Of a DNA stretch of 14,304 bases, positions 1 to 7,500 are shown piece after piece. The stretch lies in the NCBI GenBank assembly GCA_964582785.1, contig CAZOTT010000075.1:1-14304 (forward strand). The letters run 5' to 3'. The DNA comes from JAMOQA01 sp964582785 (GTDB taxonomy: Bacteria; Acidobacteriota; Polarisedimenticolia; J045). Made by a program: the position numbers and the translations under genes. Below the pieces are notes generated by a model. That model worked only from the letters and a program-made list of their open reading frames with translations. It was not told where the DNA came from and did no database searches. Positions within the stretch are counted from its first letter, which is position 1. Each line of letters begins with the position of its first letter.

Positions 1-32
1 CCGGCCTCCTCCCGCCACTCCGGAAACAGGCT

Positions 33-55
33 CCTGAAAGCTTCGCTACACCATG
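33..55 (+). repeat. 23-base dispersed repeat, copy A
   Basis: This copy reads CCTGAAAGCTTCGC, then TA, then CACCATG. It matches copy C (13942-13964) at 22 of 23 bases and copy B (13814-13836, other strand) at 21 of 23. It overlaps the 3' end of the minus-strand TauE/SafE-like gene, and the last codons of that gene (ATG GTG TAG) lie inside it. The end reading CACCATG would be the outer end by analogy with the B/C pair, so any partner copy would lie left of the window. Confidence 0.7.
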
Positions 56-417
56 AGGGTGCGGACGAACATGACGATTCCGATCGCCACGAGGCCCAGT
101 GCGAACACCCGCCGCAGGAAGAGCGGCGAGACCTGTCCCACCAGCAGGGCACCGCCCCACGCGCCCAGCACGAACCCGGCGATCACGAGGAGGCCCGGCA
201 CGAGGGCGACGTGCCCCTGCCGCCAGTACTCGACGAGCGCGAGGATGGAAACCGGGGCCACGACCACCAGCAGGGTCGTTCCCTGGGCCAGCTTCTGGGG
301 CATCTTCGCCACCAGCAGCAGGCCGAGGATGACCGCGATTCCACCCCCGACCCCGAGAAACCCCATGACGAGCCCGGAAAACAGGCCGATCGACAGGTAG
401 ACGATGACGTCGTGCAT
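46..417 (-). CDS. half-size TauE/SafE family membrane protein
   Basis: The product has 123 residues and about four hydrophobic segments (near residues 5-36, 45-63, 70-93 and 102-122). The glycine-rich GFLGVGGGIAV stretch at residues 19-29 and the GTTLLVVVAPVS stretch at 46-57 are typical of the TauE/SafE (DUF81) family, whose members are thought to export sulfite, sulfoacetate or other organosulfur anions. The usual protein is about 250 residues with two such halves; this one has only the first half, so it would need to dimerise. The ATG at 417 is chosen because GGGAGG lies 8 bases upstream; an in-frame ATG at 465 adds a charged non-membrane stretch. It follows the regulator gene by 73 bases on the same strand. 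The stop codon lies in repeat copy A, so truncation by a repeat is possible, but half-size members also exist. The substrate cannot be told from sequence. Confidence 0.82.
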   Translation of the reverse strand: MHDVIVYLSIGLFSGLVMGFLGVGGGIAVILGLLLVAKMPQKLAQGTTLLVVVAPVSILALVEYWRQGHVALVPGLLVIAGFVLGAWGGALLVGQVSPLFLRRVFALGLVAIGIVMFVRTLMV

Positions 418-438
418 CCGGTGTGCCTCCCGCCTGCC

Positions 439-461
439 GGGGGACCGGGGTCGGGCCCCCC
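439..461 (-). terminator. possible GC-rich hairpin between regulator and TauE-like genes
   Basis: On the minus-strand RNA, an 8-base-pair stem (GGGGGGCC with GGTCCCCC, one G-U pair) closes a 7-base loop. There is no run of U after it, so it is not a canonical intrinsic terminator. It may attenuate read-through or stabilise the upstream mRNA end. Chance is possible in such GC-rich sequence. Confidence 0.25.
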
Positions 462-490
462 TCACCTCCGCCCGCTGCGAGAACGGTCAG

Positions 491-1819
491 TCATCGGGCC
501 CCGCTGCCGCCGTGCCGTTCCAGTCGGCGGCGCAGTTCGTCCGGCGGAATCCCCAGCCGCCGGGAGGCCCGCTCCAGGTCCCCCCCGACCTCGGCCAGGT
601 GCCGCTCGAGCCAGGCCCGTTCGAACCCGTCCAGGATCCCCCGAACGACGGCGTCATCCCCGCCGCCGGACCCGAGGTGTGCGGGGAGGTCCCCGGCCGT
701 CACCCGCGGACCGGGAACCAGGAGCACGATCCGCTCCAGGACGCGCTTGAGTTCCCGGACGTTCCCCGGCCAGGGGTAGGAGAGCAGGACCCGCATCGCG
801 GCGGGGGTCACCTCCAGGGTTTCACGGGCGTACTCGCGGCAGAGCTCGCCCAGGAAACGTTCCACCAGGTCCGGGATGTCCTCCCGCCGCTCCCGCAGCG
901 GTGGCACCTCGACCACGTGGGGGAACGCGGCCAGGAACCGGCCGGAAAGATCCCCCCGTTCCTCCAGCCGTTCCGGGGGCTCGAGCAGGCCGAGAACGAC
1001 CAGGGGCTCGGACCGCACCCGGCGGCGCCCCCCCGGCTCCGGGAACTCTCCCGTCTCCATGCCCACCAGCAGGGATTCCTGGACGGTCGCGGGGAGCATG
1101 TCCGCGTTTTCCAGGTACAGGGTCCCCTCGTCGGCGAGGAGCAGGCGGCCCGGGTCGTCCCCGCCCCGCCCCCTCCCGTAGAGGGCCCGCAGCAGGCGTT
1201 CCCTGGGCAGCGCGGAGACCTGCAGGTCCAGGAACGGCCCGTCCGGGTGCAGGCCGTGCTGGGAGATCCACCGGGCGGCCAGCCGGCGACCGACACCCTT
1301 TTCCCCGAACAGGAGAACCGGCCGGCCGTCGGTCGCACCGGCCAGCGCGGCCCGCAGCCGTTCCACGGCCGGGGAGCGTCCGAGGAACTCGGCCTCCCGG
1401 CGCAACTGCGCCCGCAGGGCCCGGTTCCGGCGCTCGAGGCGGGCATGCCGCAGGGCGTTCGCCGTGACGAGGAGCACCCGGTCGAGGGAAAGCGGCTTCT
1501 CGACGAAGTCGTAGGCGCCCAGCTTCGTCGCCCGCACCGCGGTCTCGATGGTCCCGTGACCCGAGATCATGACCACCGGCGCGGCCACGCCGCGTTCCCG
1601 CAGCAGGCGCAGGGCCTCGATCCCGTCGATTCCCGGCAGCCACACGTCGAGGAAGATCACGTCGGGGGCCCGGCGGGCCGCCAGGTCCACCCCCTCCTCC
1701 CCGGACGCGGCCGCCAGGACCTCGTATCCCTCGTCCGCCAGGATCTCCCCGAGGGTCCGCCGGATCGACTCCTCGTCGTCGATCACCAGCACCATCCCCG
1801 TCGCGTCACCGACCGCCAT
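491..1819 (-). CDS. NtrX/NtrC-family response regulator with degenerate AAA+ domain lacking GAFTGA
   Basis: The 442-residue product has a receiver domain (about 9-125) with the full active site: D14, D15, phospho-acceptor D58, S86 and K108. An AAA+ domain (about 145-380) and a FIS-type helix-turn-helix (about 413-436) follow. The AAA+ domain is badly degraded. The Walker A motif reads GEKGVGRR at 172-179, with R178 in place of lysine. The Walker B region reads TLYLENAD at 233-240, where LFLDEIG is usual, so the DE pair is lost. The stretch between LYG (213-215) and EGTLYL is about six residues shorter than in NtrC, and GAFTGA is absent. YPWPGNVREL at 348-357 is intact. Known activators use GAFTGA to contact sigma54, so I infer a sigma54-independent, probably ATPase-dead regulator controlled by phosphorylation. 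The ATG start is preceded by GGAGG and GGGAGAAG and overlaps the kinase stop by 14 bases, suggesting translational coupling. Partner: the NtrY-like kinase upstream. Confidence 0.9.
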   Translation of the reverse strand: MAVGDATGMVLVIDDEESIRRTLGEILADEGYEVLAAASGEEGVDLAARRAPDVIFLDVWLPGIDGIEALRLLRERGVAAPVVMISGHGTIETAVRATKLGAYDFVEKPLSLDRVLLVTANALRHARLERRNRALRAQLRREAEFLGRSPAVERLRAALAGATDGRPVLLFGEKGVGRRLAARWISQHGLHPDGPFLDLQVSALPRERLLRALYGRGRGGDDPGRLLLADEGTLYLENADMLPATVQESLLVGMETGEFPEPGGRRRVRSEPLVVLGLLEPPERLEERGDLSGRFLAAFPHVVEVPPLRERREDIPDLVERFLGELCREYARETLEVTPAAMRVLLSYPWPGNVRELKRVLERIVLLVPGPRVTAGDLPAHLGSGGGDDAVVRGILDGFERAWLERHLAEVGGDLERASRRLGIPPDELRRRLERHGGSGAR

Positions 1820-4031
1820 CTTCTCCCGTTCCTCCGCCCTGTCCCGTGGCCGGCCCCCCGGCCAGGCCGGGAGCTCCCGGCGCCGCCGGCAGCTCGATCA
1901 CCATCCGCGTTCCTCCACCCTCGGCTTCCTCCGCCCGCACCCTGCCGCCCATCTCCGTGACCAGCTGGTGCACGATCGCCAGGCCCAGGCCGGATCCCCC
2001 CGGCCGGCGGGAAAAGTGCACCTGGAAGAGGCGTTCCCTGTCGCCGGGCGGGATCCCGGGCCCGTCGTCGATCACCTCGACGACCACCGAATGGTGGGCC
2101 GGATGGGGCCGGGCGGCCACCCGGATGGTGCCCCTCCCCTCCAGCGCACGCACGGCGTTGTCCAGCAGGTTGATCAGCACCCGCCGGAAGGCCTCGCGGT
2201 CGAGCCGGTGCTCGGGAAGCTGCCGGGCCAGGTCCAGCTGGAAACGAATGCCGGGATGGGCATCCCGGTACAGGGCGAGGGCATCCCGGATGACTTCCCG
2301 CGCGTCCCCTCCCTGCAGGCGGACCTCCGGGAGCCGGGCGAAACGGGAAAACTCCCCCACCAGGTTCCGCAGGGATTCCACCTCCCGCACGATGGTCGCC
2401 ACCACGTCCTCGACCACCTCGCCGGCGCTCGCCGGGTCCCGCTGAAAGCGTCGCAGCAGCCGCTCCGCCGAGAGGCGGATCGGCGTCAGGGGATTCTTGA
2501 TCTCGTGGGCCACCTTGCGCGCCACCTCGGCCCACGCCGCCGTCCGCTCGGCCCGCCGCAGCGAGGTCAGGTCCTCCAGGACGACGAGAATCCCCTCGTG
2601 GTCCGCGGCCAGCGCGAACCGCTCCGCGGTCACCTGGAGCGAGACCTGTCCCCCCGGCAGGTCCAGCGGGACCTCGTCCACGACCCGGTCCACCTCTCCC
2701 GCGAGGAGCGGCGCGAGGATCGTCCGCAGGTCCTGCCGCTCGTCTCCCAGGGCGACATCGAGCGGCGTCCCCGGCGCCATGCGCTCGAGACGCAACAGCT
2801 CCAGGGCCCTGGCGTTGACCAGCGTCACCCGTCCCCGGCCGTCGAGGCTCAGCACCCCGACCGGGATCGCCTCGAGCAGCATCTCGATGTACCGCCGCCG
2901 CGCCTCGAGCGCCTGGCGGCCCCGCTGGATCTCTTCCGCCATCCGGTTGAACGAAGCGGCCAGGCGGCCGATCTCGTCGTCCCCGCCCTCGGAGACCCGC
3001 CACGAGAAGTCCCCGGCGGCGAGGGCCTCCGTCGCCCGGGAGAGTTCCCCGATCGGCCCCGTCACCTGCCGCGCGATCCGGAATCCCGCCCACACGGAAG
3101 CGAACAGGACGAGGACCGTCAGCAGGAGGAACAGGGCGATGTAGAGGCGCTGTACCGCCGGCCGGCGGCGGGCGATGGACCGGATCTCGTCCCGGTTCAG
3201 CATCACGCTGTCGAGCTGCCGCGCCACCCGCTCCGGCAACCACTCGGCCACGAGAATGACGCTGCGGATCTCCCCGCCCTCCCGGCAGGGCGCCACCGCC
3301 ACCGCCCGCCAGCCGTACGGCAGGCGCTCCCCCCTGACGGCAACGGTCCCCGCCCGGGCGGCCCGCACCAGGTCTTCCGGCACCCTCGCCAGCTCGTCCT
3401 TCCTGGCGGCCGGATCCTCTCCCGCGATCCGCAGGGCCACGGCGACCGGCTCCCCGCGCGGGGGCACGACCGCCGCCGCCGCCAGGTCATAGCGCCGGAG
3501 CACCCCGCGGAGCAGGGCGCGCCCCTCCTCCGGGACCCCGGGCACGCAGCCCGGTCCCCCGGCCAGGTCCCGGGCCACCTGGACGGCGAAGTGCCTTGCC
3601 CGCCGCAGTTCCCTTCCCCGGACCGTGTCCGCCGAACGGGCGGCCTCCCCGAGGACCCGGCCGACGTCCGGGGGAGCCAGGTCCTTCAGCGTCCGGTGCA
3701 CCACGGTGATCGCGGTGACGAACAGGAACACCGAGGGAACCAGCACCAGCAGCAGGAACCCGAGCACGACCCGTGCCTGGAGCCGGGAACCGATCGGACC
3801 CCGCCGCTCCGCCAGGACCTGCCCGAGGTTGCGGACCGTCACCGCGGCGAACCACAGCGAGACGACGACGATCGTCGCGGCGAGCGCCGCGAGCAGCGTC
3901 TTGTCCGTGGCGAGGCGGGTGTCTCCCAGTTTCCCCCGTTCGATGACGTAGTAGAGAAGCGTCGCGAGGACGAGCAGCCCCGCGACCACCGCGACGACGA
4001 CCCGATCCGTGCGGATCCTGCCGGGCGGCAC
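1806..4031 (-). CDS. NtrY-like membrane sensor histidine kinase
   Basis: The product has 741 residues. Three membrane segments lie near the N-terminus (about 11-29, 46-65 and 87-110). A region of about 180 residues outside the membrane follows, then a fourth segment (about 295-318). Next come a HAMP domain (about 319-371), a PAS domain (about 380-490), a HisKA dimerisation domain with the phospho-acceptor H509 in VAHEIKNPLTP, and an ATPase domain with the N box (NLLDNAVRAL, 621-630), DDGPGI (655-660) and GGSGLGLAI (678-686). This is the NtrY architecture, and all catalytic motifs look complete. The start is GTG at 4031, with GAGGAGG just upstream, 9 bases after the lpxC stop. The C-terminal tail after about 716 is low-complexity G/A/P. 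It should phosphorylate the regulator encoded next. Whether the signal is nitrogen, redox or envelope state is unknown; the link to lpxC hints at the envelope. Confidence 0.92.
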   Translation of the reverse strand: MPPGRIRTDRVVVAVVAGLLVLATLLYYVIERGKLGDTRLATDKTLLAALAATIVVVSLWFAAVTVRNLGQVLAERRGPIGSRLQARVVLGFLLLVLVPSVFLFVTAITVVHRTLKDLAPPDVGRVLGEAARSADTVRGRELRRARHFAVQVARDLAGGPGCVPGVPEEGRALLRGVLRRYDLAAAAVVPPRGEPVAVALRIAGEDPAARKDELARVPEDLVRAARAGTVAVRGERLPYGWRAVAVAPCREGGEIRSVILVAEWLPERVARQLDSVMLNRDEIRSIARRRPAVQRLYIALFLLLTVLVLFASVWAGFRIARQVTGPIGELSRATEALAAGDFSWRVSEGGDDEIGRLAASFNRMAEEIQRGRQALEARRRYIEMLLEAIPVGVLSLDGRGRVTLVNARALELLRLERMAPGTPLDVALGDERQDLRTILAPLLAGEVDRVVDEVPLDLPGGQVSLQVTAERFALAADHEGILVVLEDLTSLRRAERTAAWAEVARKVAHEIKNPLTPIRLSAERLLRRFQRDPASAGEVVEDVVATIVREVESLRNLVGEFSRFARLPEVRLQGGDAREVIRDALALYRDAHPGIRFQLDLARQLPEHRLDREAFRRVLINLLDNAVRALEGRGTIRVAARPHPAHHSVVVEVIDDGPGIPPGDRERLFQVHFSRRPGGSGLGLAIVHQLVTEMGGRVRAEEAEGGGTRMVIELPAAPGAPGLAGGPATGQGGGTGEDGGR

Positions 4032-4040
4032 GGCTCCTCC

Positions 4041-4949
4041 TCAGGGGGAGGTCCGGCCGGGAGCCGCGGGTTGCGCCCGCGGGGCCGGGGAGGTCCAGTC
4101 ACCCTCCAGGACCACCGCGTCCCGGTGGGCGAGGAGCGCGTCGACCAGCCGGCCGTGCAGGTCGTGACCGGATCGCCAGGCGAGCAGGCGTGCTTCCAGC
4201 CGACATCCCAGCAGGGCCAGGTCGCCGACCAGGTCGAGCAGCTTGTGCCGGACGAACTCGTCGGGAAACCGCAGGGGACCGCCGAGGATTCCCCCTTCAC
4301 CGACAACGATCGCGTTCTCCGTGCTCCCGCCCCGGGCCAGGCCGGCCTGCCGCAGGCGCTCGATGTCACGGAGGAGTCCGAAGGTGCGCGCGGGGGCGAG
4401 CTTCGCCAGGAAGTCGGTCTCCCGGTCCAGCCGCACGGTCAGTTCCTGGAAGCCCACCTGCTCGTCGTCGAAATCGATGCCCGCCGTCAGGACCAGGCCC
4501 CCCGGACCGGGGTGCACCTCGATGCGGCGTTCCTCGTCCCCCACCACGACCGGCCGGGTGACGACCATCTTCCGCCGGGGGCGATCCTGCTCGACGCACC
4601 CGGCGGCGAGCAGCGCGCGGGCGAACGGCAGCGCCGACCCGTCGAGGATCGGCACCTCCGGGCCCTCGAGCACGAGGCGCGCGTTGTCGACACCGAGGGC
4701 ATAGAGGGCGGCGAGGAGATGCTCGGGCGTCTCGACCCGGGCGGCCCCCCGGGCGAGGCTGCTCGCGTGGATCATCCCGGCCCGAAACTGCTGGAGGGCG
4801 GGAACCTCCGCCCCGTCCAGGTCGGCGCGGACGAAGACCAGGCCCGTGTCCGCACCGGCCGGCTCCACGGTCAGCCGAGCGGTCCGTCCCCGGTGCAGGC
4901 CCACCCCCTCCAGGTGGACCGGCCGGCGCACCGTCTTCTGCAGTTCCAT
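4041..4949 (-). CDS. lpxC: UDP-3-O-acyl-N-acetylglucosamine deacetylase
   Basis: This zinc enzyme removes the acetyl group from UDP-3-O-acyl-GlcNAc in the cytoplasm, the committed step of lipid A synthesis. The 302-residue product is of normal length. The family motifs are present: GVGLHRG near residue 15, TPEHLLAALYALGVDN at 74-89 with E76 as general base and H77 as zinc ligand, ARTFG at 187-191, GLARGGSTENAIV at 203-215, RHKLLDLVGDL at 234-244 with zinc ligands H235 and D239, and SGHDLHGRLV at 260-269 with catalytic H262. The ATG at 4949 begins MELQKTVRRP, which fits family N-termini; the frame stays open upstream, but those residues are not LpxC-like. No clear ribosome-binding site precedes this ATG, whereas a TACAAT box ends only 6 bases before it. 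About 20 C-terminal residues (proline- and alanine-rich) look dispensable. It heads the likely operon with the NtrY/NtrX pair. Confidence 0.97.
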   Translation of the reverse strand: MELQKTVRRPVHLEGVGLHRGRTARLTVEPAGADTGLVFVRADLDGAEVPALQQFRAGMIHASSLARGAARVETPEHLLAALYALGVDNARLVLEGPEVPILDGSALPFARALLAAGCVEQDRPRRKMVVTRPVVVGDEERRIEVHPGPGGLVLTAGIDFDDEQVGFQELTVRLDRETDFLAKLAPARTFGLLRDIERLRQAGLARGGSTENAIVVGEGGILGGPLRFPDEFVRHKLLDLVGDLALLGCRLEARLLAWRSGHDLHGRLVDALLAHRDAVVLEGDWTSPAPRAQPAAPGRTSP

Positions 4950-4955
4950 GGCGGG

Positions 4956-4985
4956 ATTGTACCCGCGATGCGGTCTCCCCTTCAG
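4956..4985 (-). promoter_or_regulatory. candidate sigma70 promoter of lpxC, nearly leaderless
   Basis: On the minus strand, CTGAAG (4985-4980) is followed by an 18-base spacer and TACAAT (4961-4956, five of six matches to TATAAT). A start site about 7 bases downstream would fall at or next to the A of the lpxC ATG (4949). That would give a leaderless mRNA, in keeping with the absence of a ribosome-binding site. Confidence 0.45.
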
Positions 4986-5042
4986 CCGGCGTTCCCCCGG
5001 CGCCGGAACGCGACCCGGGGGCGAACCCCCGGCTCTTCCGGG

Positions 5043-5072
5043 TTGACCGGCCGCGCGGGCAGACCCGACAAT
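5043..5072 (+). promoter_or_regulatory. candidate sigma70 promoter of the GAF-like protein gene
   Basis: TTGACC (5043-5048) and GACAAT (5067-5072) are separated by 18 bases. The expected start near 5080 gives a leader of about 70 bases, and GGAGG sits 7-8 bases before the ATG at 5149. It is divergent from the lpxC promoter. The region 4950-5148 shows no gene. Confidence 0.5.
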
Positions 5073-5148
5073 AGCCGCACCCTGGCGGTGCGCCGCGCTC
5101 CCGGAGAGGGCGCGCGCGGGCCGTGGATTCTCCCCGCTGGAGGTCGAC

Positions 5149-6498
5149 ATGCCGAGCCGCTCCCTCGATCCGGATACCGTCCGCGAAGTCGTCGATTCCG
5201 TCGCCCGCGCCCTCGAGGCCGTTCCCCGCGCCCTCGAGCAGCAGCTCTCCGCGGTGGAGGTGCCCCTGCCGGCCCCGGCGACACCGGGACGCCTCGTCGA
5301 ACTGGTCCGCTCGCTGCGCGAGGCGCCGGCCCAGGTGGACCTGTTGCGGCGACTCCTGGCGGGGGTGGCGGAGCAGGGAGCCCGGGCGGCGCTGTTCGTC
5401 CTGCGCGACGGGCGCCTCGTGGGGTGGGAAGGCACCCGCTTCGACGACGAACCGGAGCTGGCCGGCGATCTCTCCGGCCGGGCGCTCCCGGAGGATTCGC
5501 CCGCGGTGCGGCGCGTGCTGGACTCCGCCGGAACGGTGCCCTGCACCGTGGGGGGAGACGCACCGGTCCCGGACTTCGGCCAGACCCTGCGGGGAGAGGC
5601 GTGGCTCGTCCCGCTGCGCGTGCTGGACCGGCTGGCCGCGGTTCTCTACGTCGATCCCGCCGGGACGGAGGCACCCGACCTGCACGCGATCGAGGTCCTG
5701 GTCGAGGTGGCCGGGGCCGCCGTCGAACGCCTCGCCGCGGCCCGCGCGCGGGAGGCGGCCGCTGCCGCCCCCGCGACCTCCCCCGCCGCGCCGGGTCCCG
5801 GCGGCGCCACCGGGGGCGACGGTTCCCCGGAACCGCCCGGGGAAGAGGCGGCGGGCGGGACGGCGGCGGCACCGGAAACGGCGCCCGGAGAGGCCCCGCC
5901 TCCCGCGACCGCGGGCCCGGAGACCGGGAAGGAAGAGAGCGGGGAAACCGGTGCGGCGCCCGCCGCGCCGGCCGTGGCGCGGGAAACGGAGATCAGCGAC
6001 GGCGATTTCGACGCCGTGGAGGTCGCCCTGGAGCTCGAGGGTGCGCCGGCCGGTACGGGTGCCGGTGACTCCGGCGCCCCGGCGGAAGAAACCGCGGGCA
6101 GCGAAGACCACGGCCCGGAAACGGGGGTGGCGGCGGGCGCCGCGCCCGCGGTGGGGACGGGGGAAACCGCCGGCGGCACCGATTTCGAGATCATGACCCC
6201 GGAGGAACTCGGGGCGGAAGAGACCGGCGACGCGGCCGAGGAGGACGCCCGCCGGTTCGCGCGGCTCCTGATGCAGGAAATCCTCCTGTACCACCGGGGC
6301 GAGGTCGAGCAGGGCCGCGCCTCCCGGAGCATCCTGGCCCGCCTGGCGGAACCGATCGCCAACGCCAGGCGGCTCTACGAGCAGCGCGTTCCGGACAGCC
6401 ACCCGGCGCGCATGGCCTGGTTCGAGGAAGAAATGATCCGGGTCCTGGCCGAGGGGAACCCGGATCTCCTGGGACAGCCGGAAGGCCAGGAAGCCTGA
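5149..6498 (+). CDS. GAF-like protein with long low-complexity linker and conserved C-terminal block
   Basis: The 449-residue product has no signal peptide or membrane segment, so it is probably cytoplasmic. Residues about 60-198 look like a divergent GAF-type sensory domain: ALFVLRDGRLVGWEG at 81-95, WLVPLRVLDRLAAVLYVDP at 152-170, then a helix rich in A, E and V. Residues about 200-362 are a disordered A/G/P/E linker of some 160 residues. Residues 363-441 form a charged helical block, with ARRFARLLMQEILLYHRGEV at 367-386, RRLYEQRVP at 407-415 and a final LAEGNPDLLG at 433-442. I associate similar blocks with Acidobacteriota proteins of unknown role. The ATG has GGAGG upstream and a good candidate promoter. 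The molecular function is not known; a ligand-sensing or scaffold role is only a guess. The linker may vary among relatives. Confidence 0.8.
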   Translation: MPSRSLDPDTVREVVDSVARALEAVPRALEQQLSAVEVPLPAPATPGRLVELVRSLREAPAQVDLLRRLLAGVAEQGARAALFVLRDGRLVGWEGTRFDDEPELAGDLSGRALPEDSPAVRRVLDSAGTVPCTVGGDAPVPDFGQTLRGEAWLVPLRVLDRLAAVLYVDPAGTEAPDLHAIEVLVEVAGAAVERLAAARAREAAAAAPATSPAAPGPGGATGGDGSPEPPGEEAAGGTAAAPETAPGEAPPPATAGPETGKEESGETGAAPAAPAVARETEISDGDFDAVEVALELEGAPAGTGAGDSGAPAEETAGSEDHGPETGVAAGAAPAVGTGETAGGTDFEIMTPEELGAEETGDAAEEDARRFARLLMQEILLYHRGEVEQGRASRSILARLAEPIANARRLYEQRVPDSHPARMAWFEEEMIRVLAEGNPDLLGQPEGQEA

Positions 6499-6514
6499 CG
6501 GGGCGGCGCGTGGC

Positions 6515-6534
6515 CGGCGGGCCCCCTCCCGCCG
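6515..6534 (+). terminator. GC hairpin after the GAF-like protein gene
   Basis: CGGCGGG and CCCGCCG form a perfect 7-base-pair stem around the 6-base loop CCCCCT, 17 bases after the stop at 6498. No U tract follows, so it may be only a partial terminator or mRNA stabiliser. The following transporter gene starts 43 bases later and could be co-transcribed. Confidence 0.3.
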
Positions 6535-6576
6535 CCGCGCGGCAGCCGCTCCCGGATCCGGGGGGAGGTCTCGTCC

Positions 6577-7500
6577 TTGGCCCAGGCGGGGGAACAGGCC
6601 GGAACGGCAGCTTCCCGTGGTCAGGCCCGCGCCGCGGCGGGGGGATCACCGTGGGGGGACGCCGCGCTGCTCTTCTGCGCCCTCACCTGGGGAGCGACGT
6701 TCATCACCGCCCGCCACGCGCTGACCGCCCTCAGCCCCCTGCTCCTGAACGCCCTGCGGTTCACCCTGGCGGGAGTGGTCCTGCTGCCGCTCGCCCTCCG
6801 CCGTCCCGGGGAACTCCTCGGCGCCCTCCGCCGGGGAACGCTGCTCGCGGTCCTGCTGACGGCGGGATTCGGTCTCCAGGTCCTCGGCCTCGAGCGGATC
6901 GGCGCCGCCCGCTCCGCCTTCCTCACCGCCTTCTACGCCCTGTTCACGCCGCCCCTCGAGTGGGCCGTCACCGGGAAGCGCCCCCCCGCGCGCATCTTCG
7001 CCGGAACCCTGGTCGCCCTCGCCGGCATCGGCATCATGACGGGGGCGGGCCTGGCCAGCCCCAGCATCACCGGGGACATGCTCACCCTCGCCTGCGCCCT
7101 CGTGTTCGCGGGCCAGATGGTGGCGCTGCACCGCGCCCTCGACCACCACCGTCCCCTGCCCCTGTCCACCGTCCAGGTCGGGGGCACCGCCGTCCTTTCC
7201 GCCCTGCTCGTGCCCCTCGCGGGCCCCGTCCGGATGAACCTCGGCCCGGCGGTCGTGGCGGAGGTCGCCTTCCTCGGCATCGTGGCGACGGCCCTGCTGC
7301 TCGGCCTGCAGGCCTGGGGCCAGGAGCGGACGACCCCCTCCCGCGCCGGCCTCCTGTTCTCCCTCGAACCGGTCTTCGCGGCGATCTTCGCCCGGCTGGC
7401 GGGAGAGACCATGAGTCGGCGGGAGGTCATCGGCGCCGTCCTGGTCATGGCCGGCATCCTCTGGGCGGTCAGGCCGGGAAGGGCGCCCAGGTCCCCCTGA
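6577..7500 (+). CDS. EamA-family (drug/metabolite) membrane transporter
   Basis: The 307-residue product has about ten membrane segments arranged as two EamA repeats (about 28-155 and 166-297). Typical traces are ALTWGATFITARHALT at 35-50, the RFTLAG motif at 61-66, RIGAARSAFLTAFYALFTP at 107-125 and, in the second repeat, PSRAGLLFSLEPVFAAIFA at 254-272. This family exports amino acids, metabolites or drugs, or moves nucleotide sugars; the substrate cannot be read from sequence. The start chosen is TTG at 6577, with GGGGGAGG about 9 bases upstream. The first 25 residues are polar and unconserved, so a later start is possible. It follows the GAF-like gene by 78 bases on the same strand. Its 3' end overlaps the convergent dapF gene by 32 bases. 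Confidence 0.9.
   Translation: MAQAGEQAGTAASRGQARAAAGGSPWGDAALLFCALTWGATFITARHALTALSPLLLNALRFTLAGVVLLPLALRRPGELLGALRRGTLLAVLLTAGFGLQVLGLERIGAARSAFLTAFYALFTPPLEWAVTGKRPPARIFAGTLVALAGIGIMTGAGLASPSITGDMLTLACALVFAGQMVALHRALDHHRPLPLSTVQVGGTAVLSALLVPLAGPVRMNLGPAVVAEVAFLGIVATALLLGLQAWGQERTTPSRAGLLFSLEPVFAAIFARLAGETMSRREVIGAVLVMAGILWAVRPGRAPRSP

Noticed and set aside
4950..5546. Upstream in-frame extension of lpxC
   Set aside because: The extra residues are R/S/T/P-rich, overlap the divergent gene on the other strand, and are not part of LpxC proteins, which begin at the ELQKTVRRPV region.
1569..6068. Very long open frame (about 1,500 codons) on the plus strand
   Set aside because: It runs antisense to the regulator, kinase and lpxC genes, which have clear domain matches, and its translation is rich in R, P, G and S with no motif. 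It is a by-product of high G+C.
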